In this document: positions 59,311 to 64,000 of the stretch, one piece after another
How the letters are laid out: each line of letters begins with the position of its first letter
Position numbering within the stretch: the first letter of the stretch is position 1
NCBI GenBank assembly: GCA_902618195.1
Contig: CACMZO010000001.1
Location: forward strand, 114,025-178,024
Direction: 5' to 3'
Source of the DNA: an uncultured SAR116 cluster alpha proteobacterium
Lineage (GTDB): Bacteria; Pseudomonadota; Alphaproteobacteria; Puniceispirillales; Marisalimonadaceae
Length of the DNA stretch: 64,000 nt
Translations under genes and position numbers: made by a program
The notes under the pieces: generated by a model
The model's database searches: none
The model's input: only the letters and a program-made list of their open reading frames with translations
What the model was told of the DNA's origin: nothing

Positions 59311-60474
59311 TTAATTTCCTTCTGATATTTCTCTTCCAATTAACATTCTTCTTATCTCAGAAGTTCCGGCACCAATTTCATATAATTTTGCATCTCTTAA
59401 TAATCTTTCTACTGGATAATCTTTCGTATAGCCATTACCACCTAAAATTTGAATAGCATCTAAAGTAATACTTGTTGCTTTTTCCGCAGCATACAAAATA
59501 CAACCTGCAGCATCTTTCCTTGTTGTTTCACCTCTATCACAAGCAGATGCAACTGCATAAACATATGATCTACAGGCATTTAATGTGGTATACATATCTG
59601 CAATCTTACCTTGGATTAATTGAAATTGGCTAATTGATTTACCAAACTGTTTTCTTTCTTGTGTATAAGGGATAACAATATCCAATGCTGATGCCATGAT
59701 CCCCAAAGGACCTGCAGCCAATACAACTCTTTCAAAGTCTAAACCACTCATTAATATTGATGCACCATCTCCAGGATTTCCTAAAATATTTTCTTCAGGT
59801 ACTTCACAATTATCAAATATTAATTCAGATGTATTTGATCCACGCATTCCAAGTTTATCAATTTTTTTCCCTACAGAAAATCCTACCATGTTCTTTTCAA
59901 CTATAAATGCAGTTATTCCTTTTGAACCGGCAGAAGGATCAGTTTTGGCATATATTATCAGAACATCAGCATCTGGACCGTTTGTTATCCACATTTTTGT
60001 TCCATTTAATAAATACGTTTTATTACCTTGTTTTTCAGCATGTAATGCCATAGAGACAACGTCAGATCCAGAGTTTGGTTCACTCATTGCTAAAGCACCT
60101 ATTTTTTTTCCAGAACATAACTCTGGTAAATATTTATTTTTTTGCTCATGGTTTCCGTTTCTATTAATCTGATTCACACATAAATTTGAAAATGCTCCAT
60201 AAGACAATCCTACTGAAGCGCTAGCTCGACTAATTTCCTCCATAACAATGCAATGTGACAAATAGTTTAATCCTGTACCTCCATAATCTTCATCAGCTGT
60301 AATACCAAGTAACCCTAATTCTCCAAATTTTTCCCACAAAAAATTTGGAAATTCATTGTTTTCATCAATATTTTTTGCTAATGGAGCAATTTCATTTTGA
60401 GCGAATTTATATATAGTATCTTTTAATTGATTAAGATCTTGGTTAAATCCAAAGTTAAGAGTTTTATCATACAT
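59311..60474 (-). CDS. liuA: Isovaleryl-CoA dehydrogenase
   Basis: Diagnostic IVD pattern: [17 protein letters not shown] (catalytic Glu in this segment) and [20 protein letters not shown]. Confidence 0.92.
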   Translation of the reverse strand: MYDKTLNFGFNQDLNQLKDTIYKFAQNEIAPLAKNIDENNEFPNFLWEKFGELGLLGITADEDYGGTGLNYLSHCIVMEEISRASASVGLSYGAFSNLCVNQINRNGNHEQKNKYLPELCSGKKIGALAMSEPNSGSDVVSMALHAEKQGNKTYLLNGTKMWITNGPDADVLIIYAKTDPSAGSKGITAFIVEKNMVGFSVGKKIDKLGMRGSNTSELIFDNCEVPEENILGNPGDGASILMSGLDFERVVLAAGPLGIMASALDIVIPYTQERKQFGKSISQFQLIQGKIADMYTTLNACRSYVYAVASACDRGETTRKDAAGCILYAAEKATSITLDAIQILGGNGYTKDYPVERLLRDAKLYEIGAGTSEIRRMLIGREISEGN

Positions 60475-60478
60475 AATC

Positions 60479-60925
60479 TTAATTCATAGCGCGTTTTTTA
60501 GCTTCAGCTGTTTCAAAGCTTGATACATGAAGTAAGCTTGATATTTTTCTCATGAGGTTTGATTCATAATCATCTACATTTCCATCAGCTAATACTACAC
60601 CCCATAGCATTTCAACGACTTTTATTCTCTCTTCATGATCCATTGTATCAAGAACGACTTTTATATCTGAAAAGATTTCAACTTTTTCATTTGCTTTTTC
60701 TAAAACAAAATTAACTGCATTTTTTGCTTTGCTAGGTTCTAGATGAAATTTATTAATTAGTAAGTCTGTAATTTTTTCTATTTCATTATCAGAAACTATT
60801 CCGTCAACTTTGCATGCTTCGATTAAAAGAGATAAAACAGCGTGGATTTCTTCTTCAATAATTTCCACCTCTGAATAATTTTCCTTTTTAACTTTTTCAA
60901 AGATATTTTTTAAATTTTGAAACAT
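60479..60925 (-). CDS. TerB-like family protein
   Basis: [24 protein letters not shown] ... [30 protein letters not shown] TerB duplicated acidic-helix pattern. Confidence 0.8.
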   Translation of the reverse strand: MFQNLKNIFEKVKKENYSEVEIIEEEIHAVLSLLIEACKVDGIVSDNEIEKITDLLINKFHLEPSKAKNAVNFVLEKANEKVEIFSDIKVVLDTMDHEERIKVVEMLWGVVLADGNVDDYESNLMRKISSLLHVSSFETAEAKKRAMN

Positions 60926-61029
60926 ATATTTTCCTTTTTACATATTAAAGACTTAATTTTAAGAAAAATCAATTTACAGATTTAAATAAATACATCTATA
61001 GTATTCTATCATTTATTGGGAGGAATTAA

Positions 61030-62451
61030 ATGGCAGGTCAAGAGTTTTTAAAATCAATAGAAGAAAATTACAAGAAAGCCGTAACGTGTCTTCAAAAAAG
61101 TGAAGGTAAAGAGGTTTATACAGATGAACTAGCTAAACAAGTGATGACTGTTAATTCAACTTACGTTGTTAGATTTGGTGTTAGATTACGAGGTACTATT
61201 CATACATTTACTGGTTATAGATCTGTACATTCTGATCATATTGAGCCTGTCAAAGGAGGTATAAGATATGATTTGGCTGTTAATCAAGATGAAGTTGATG
61301 CTTTAGCTGCATTGATGACTTACAAGTGTTCTTTAGTTGAAGTTCCTTTTGGGGGATCAAAAGGAGGTCTAATTATAAATATAAGAGAATGGACTGAAGA
61401 AGAGTTAGAAAAAATTACAAGACGTTTTACAGATGAATTATCTAAAAGAGATTTAATTCACCCTTCCCAAAATGTTCCTGCGCCTGATGTGGGTACTGGC
61501 GAAAGAGAAATGGCTTGGATGGCTGATGAGTTTAGAAAGTTACACCCAACTGAGTTAAACGCTTGGGCATGTGTAACTGGTAAACCAGTTAATAAAGGTG
61601 GAATAGGAGGAAGGACAGAAGCTACAGGACGAGGTGTTCAATATGCTTTACAGGCTTTTTTTGATAATCCAGTCGATGTAAAGAAAACAGGTTTAACACC
61701 GGGCTTAAAAGGGAAAAGAGTTATAGTTCAAGGACTAGGGAATGTTGGTTATCATGCAGCTTTATTTTTGTCGACTGAAGATAATTGCTTAATAACTCAT
61801 GTTATTGAAAGAGATGGTTCTATTGTAGATCAAAAAGGAATAAATATAGAAAAATTAAAAAAATACATTCTTGAAAATGGTGGTGTTAAAGGTTTCAATG
61901 GATATGTCGATAAAGGTTCTGAAATATTAGAAGAAGATGCTGATATTTTAATTCCTGCCGCGATGGAACTTGTAATTAATAAAGAAAATGCTGATAAAAT
62001 TAAAACACCATTAATAATTGAGGCAGCAAATGGTCCTGTGTCAAGTGAAGCTGATGAAATTTTGAGTAAAAAAGGAGTTGTTATAATTCCAGATCTTTAT
62101 GCTAATGCAGGAGGGGTTACAGTTAGTTATTTCGAATGGATTAAAAACTTAAGCAGAATTCGTTTAGGAAGACTTCAACGACGTGCCCAGGAAAACCAAA
62201 CTACATTAATGATTGAAGCACTAGAAAAAATGACTGGCTCTAAATTCCCAGACGAATACAAAGATTTAGTAATGCAGGGTTCAGCAGAAATTGATTTAGT
62301 AAGATCAGGGCTGGAGGATACAATGAGAAACACTTATGAGGTTATAAGTGAGGTTTGGAATAAAAATCCTAATGCTAATGATTTAAGAACATCTGCTATG
62401 ATGGTGTCTGTTAAAAGAGTAATGGATAGCTATCATTCACTTGGATTATAG
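61030..62451 (+). CDS. Glu/Leu/Phe/Val dehydrogenase (glutamate dehydrogenase)
   Basis: VPFGGSKGGLIINIREW; HPSQNVPAPDVGTGEREMAWMADEFRKL; VIVQGLGNVGYHAALFL; GGGAGGAAT-type SD before ATG. Confidence 0.93.
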   Translation: MAGQEFLKSIEENYKKAVTCLQKSEGKEVYTDELAKQVMTVNSTYVVRFGVRLRGTIHTFTGYRSVHSDHIEPVKGGIRYDLAVNQDEVDALAALMTYKCSLVEVPFGGSKGGLIINIREWTEEELEKITRRFTDELSKRDLIHPSQNVPAPDVGTGEREMAWMADEFRKLHPTELNAWACVTGKPVNKGGIGGRTEATGRGVQYALQAFFDNPVDVKKTGLTPGLKGKRVIVQGLGNVGYHAALFLSTEDNCLITHVIERDGSIVDQKGINIEKLKKYILENGGVKGFNGYVDKGSEILEEDADILIPAAMELVINKENADKIKTPLIIEAANGPVSSEADEILSKKGVVIIPDLYANAGGVTVSYFEWIKNLSRIRLGRLQRRAQENQTTLMIEALEKMTGSKFPDEYKDLVMQGSAEIDLVRSGLEDTMRNTYEVISEVWNKNPNANDLRTSAMMVSVKRVMDSYHSLGL

Positions 62452-62460
62452 ATGTTAAGA

Positions 62461-62491
62461 AAAAAAAGGCAGTCTGTTACGACTGCCTTTT
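62461..62491. terminator. Bidirectional Rho-independent terminator between gdh and amt
   Basis: AAAAGGCAGTC-TGTTAC-GACTGCCTTTT 11-bp perfect stem; flanking A7 (T run on minus strand) and T4 on plus strand. Confidence 0.9.
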
Positions 62492-62511
62492 AATTGGGAG
62501 GTAATTGATTA

Positions 62512-63792
62512 TTATTTTTTAAAATCAGGGTATGCTTCCATACCAACTTCACTTACATCGACACCTTCAAGTTCTTGTTCTTCTGATACTCTGATACCAA
62601 TAATTAGTTTTATTGCATACCATACAATTGAAGATGCGATTACTGTAAATGCTCCTATAGCTAATATACCGTAGAGTTGAGCTCCAATATTTGCGTCTGA
62701 ATTTGAGAAAACAACTGCTATTGTTCCCCAAATACCTGCGAATAAGTGAACAGGAATAGCACCTACAACATCATCAACTTTAAATTTGTCTAACATTGGT
62801 ATTGATAACACAACAATCAAACCACCAACAGCTCCTATAAATATTGCAAGCATCGGTGACGGAGCTAAAGGCTCAGCAGTGATAGCAACTAACCCACCAA
62901 GAGCACCATTCAATGCCATTGTTAAATCAGTTTTCTTATAAAATAACATGGTTAAAATTATTGCAACTACCACTCCACCTGCAGCTGCAAGATTTGTATT
63001 TATATAGATGTTTGATATTGCAGATACATCAGCAGCAGAACCCATCGCAAGCTGTGAACCACCATTAAATCCAAACCAACCAAACCATAAAATAAAGGTA
63101 CCTAATGTCGCTAATGGTAGGTTTGAACCTGGCATTGGGTTAACACTACCGTCTGAGGAATATTTACCTTTTCTAGCGCCCAAAATAATTGCACCAGTTA
63201 GTGCAGCCCAACCGCCAACACCATGTACAATTGATGAGCCTGCAAAGTCTAAAAATCCAGCCTCGCTTAAATATCCGCCACCCCAAGACCATGATCCTTG
63301 AATTGGATATATAAAGCCACACAAAAGTACAACAAATATTAAAAAGCTAGACAATTTAACTCTTTCTGCAACTGCTCCACTGACAATTGATGCTGCAGTA
63401 GCACAAAAGACCATTTGAAACCACCAATCAGATCCTGATGAATAATCACCTTCAAGTGGCTCTAATTTGTCAGAAGGTCCCCAGATTGCAAAAGAACCAA
63501 TCCAACCTGAAACATCCATATACATAAGATTATAACCAACAACAGCAAACATAATACCAGCGATAGAATATAATCCAATGTTTTTAGCACACTGAACAAC
63601 TGCATTTTTGGCTCTTACCAAACCAGTTTCTAACATACAAAAACCAGCAGCCATGAGCATAACTAAAAACCCATGAACCAAAAAGGAAAATGAGTTAAAA
63701 ATATAAGCGACTTCAGCATCAACAGCAGCGTTTGCGAAAGAAGAGACAAACAAGCAAGTTGACAAAAAGCCTAAAGTAAAAATTCTTTTCAT
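62512..63792 (-). CDS. amt: Ammonium transporter (Amt family)
   Basis: Signal peptide; FMLETGLVRAKNAVVQCAKNIGLYSIAGIMF; DFAGSSIVHGVGGWAALTGAIILGARKGKY; GWFGFNGGSQLA. Confidence 0.95.
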   Translation of the reverse strand: MKRIFTLGFLSTCLFVSSFANAAVDAEVAYIFNSFSFLVHGFLVMLMAAGFCMLETGLVRAKNAVVQCAKNIGLYSIAGIMFAVVGYNLMYMDVSGWIGSFAIWGPSDKLEPLEGDYSSGSDWWFQMVFCATAASIVSGAVAERVKLSSFLIFVVLLCGFIYPIQGSWSWGGGYLSEAGFLDFAGSSIVHGVGGWAALTGAIILGARKGKYSSDGSVNPMPGSNLPLATLGTFILWFGWFGFNGGSQLAMGSAADVSAISNIYINTNLAAAGGVVVAIILTMLFYKKTDLTMALNGALGGLVAITAEPLAPSPMLAIFIGAVGGLIVVLSIPMLDKFKVDDVVGAIPVHLFAGIWGTIAVVFSNSDANIGAQLYGILAIGAFTVIASSIVWYAIKLIIGIRVSEEQELEGVDVSEVGMEAYPDFKK

Positions 63793-64000
63793 AAAAACTC
63801 CTTAAAGTATGTGAATTAATATAAATCACTCGGACAATTTGTTTAGATGTGAAATTTATTTGAGAAACCCAAAATTATTAATGATTAAATTATATGCAAA
63901 AAAACGTTTAAAATTTGGTATTCGACTATTAATTAATCAAAAATTTTGTTCTCAAGTATACGTATTAAGTATTTATTAATCTCATTCTTTGTATTTTTAA

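Noticed and set aside
59696-60172. 158-aa plus-strand ORF antisense to liuA
   Set aside because: Entirely opposite a highly conserved isovaleryl-CoA dehydrogenase; shadow ORF.
1-64000. CRISPR arrays, transposons/IS, prophage genes, tRNA/rRNA genes
   Set aside because: No regularly spaced repeats, transposase, integrase or phage structural proteins, and no tRNA cloverleaf recognised by eye. tRNAscan/CRT would confirm.

Overview
The window is about 64 kb of very AT-rich, densely packed bacterial chromosome. Protein families and streamlined gene packing suggest a marine alphaproteobacterium of SAR11/Pelagibacterales-like type, but this is inference because no rRNA or marker gene is present. I found no tRNA, rRNA, CRISPR array, prophage or transposase. 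Content is dominated by acyl-CoA and amino-acid catabolism: 5 adenylate-forming acyl-CoA ligases, 4 acyl-CoA dehydrogenases, 3 enoyl-CoA hydratase-family proteins, a thiolase, a MaoC protein, SDRs and a type III CoA-transferase. There are two Liv-type ABC transporters, a TctABC tripartite transporter, a fused indolepyruvate:ferredoxin oxidoreductase, a leucine-degradation (liu) operon, a ligase/exonuclease/Lhr-helicase/PdeM DNA-repair island, and a glutamate dehydrogenase/Amt pair. The observations I rate highest are: (1) a possible undescribed organosulfur module at 27.0-37.8 kb, combining acyl-CoA ligases, a Cys/Met-lyase-family PLP enzyme, a DapA-family protein, a thiol-dioxygenase-like cupin, a four-domain rhodanese-like protein, a ThDP enzyme and a TauE/SafE exporter; (2) a CoA-binding domain fused to an O-acetylhomoserine sulfhydrylase; (3) an approximately 11 kb uptake, activation and beta-oxidation operon built around a Liv transporter; (4) stem-loops of unrelated sequence placed directly after the solute-binding-protein gene in all three transporters; (5) a liu operon lacking the biotin-carboxylase subunit and HMG-CoA lyase; (6) almost complete absence of intergenic terminators at convergent gene ends.
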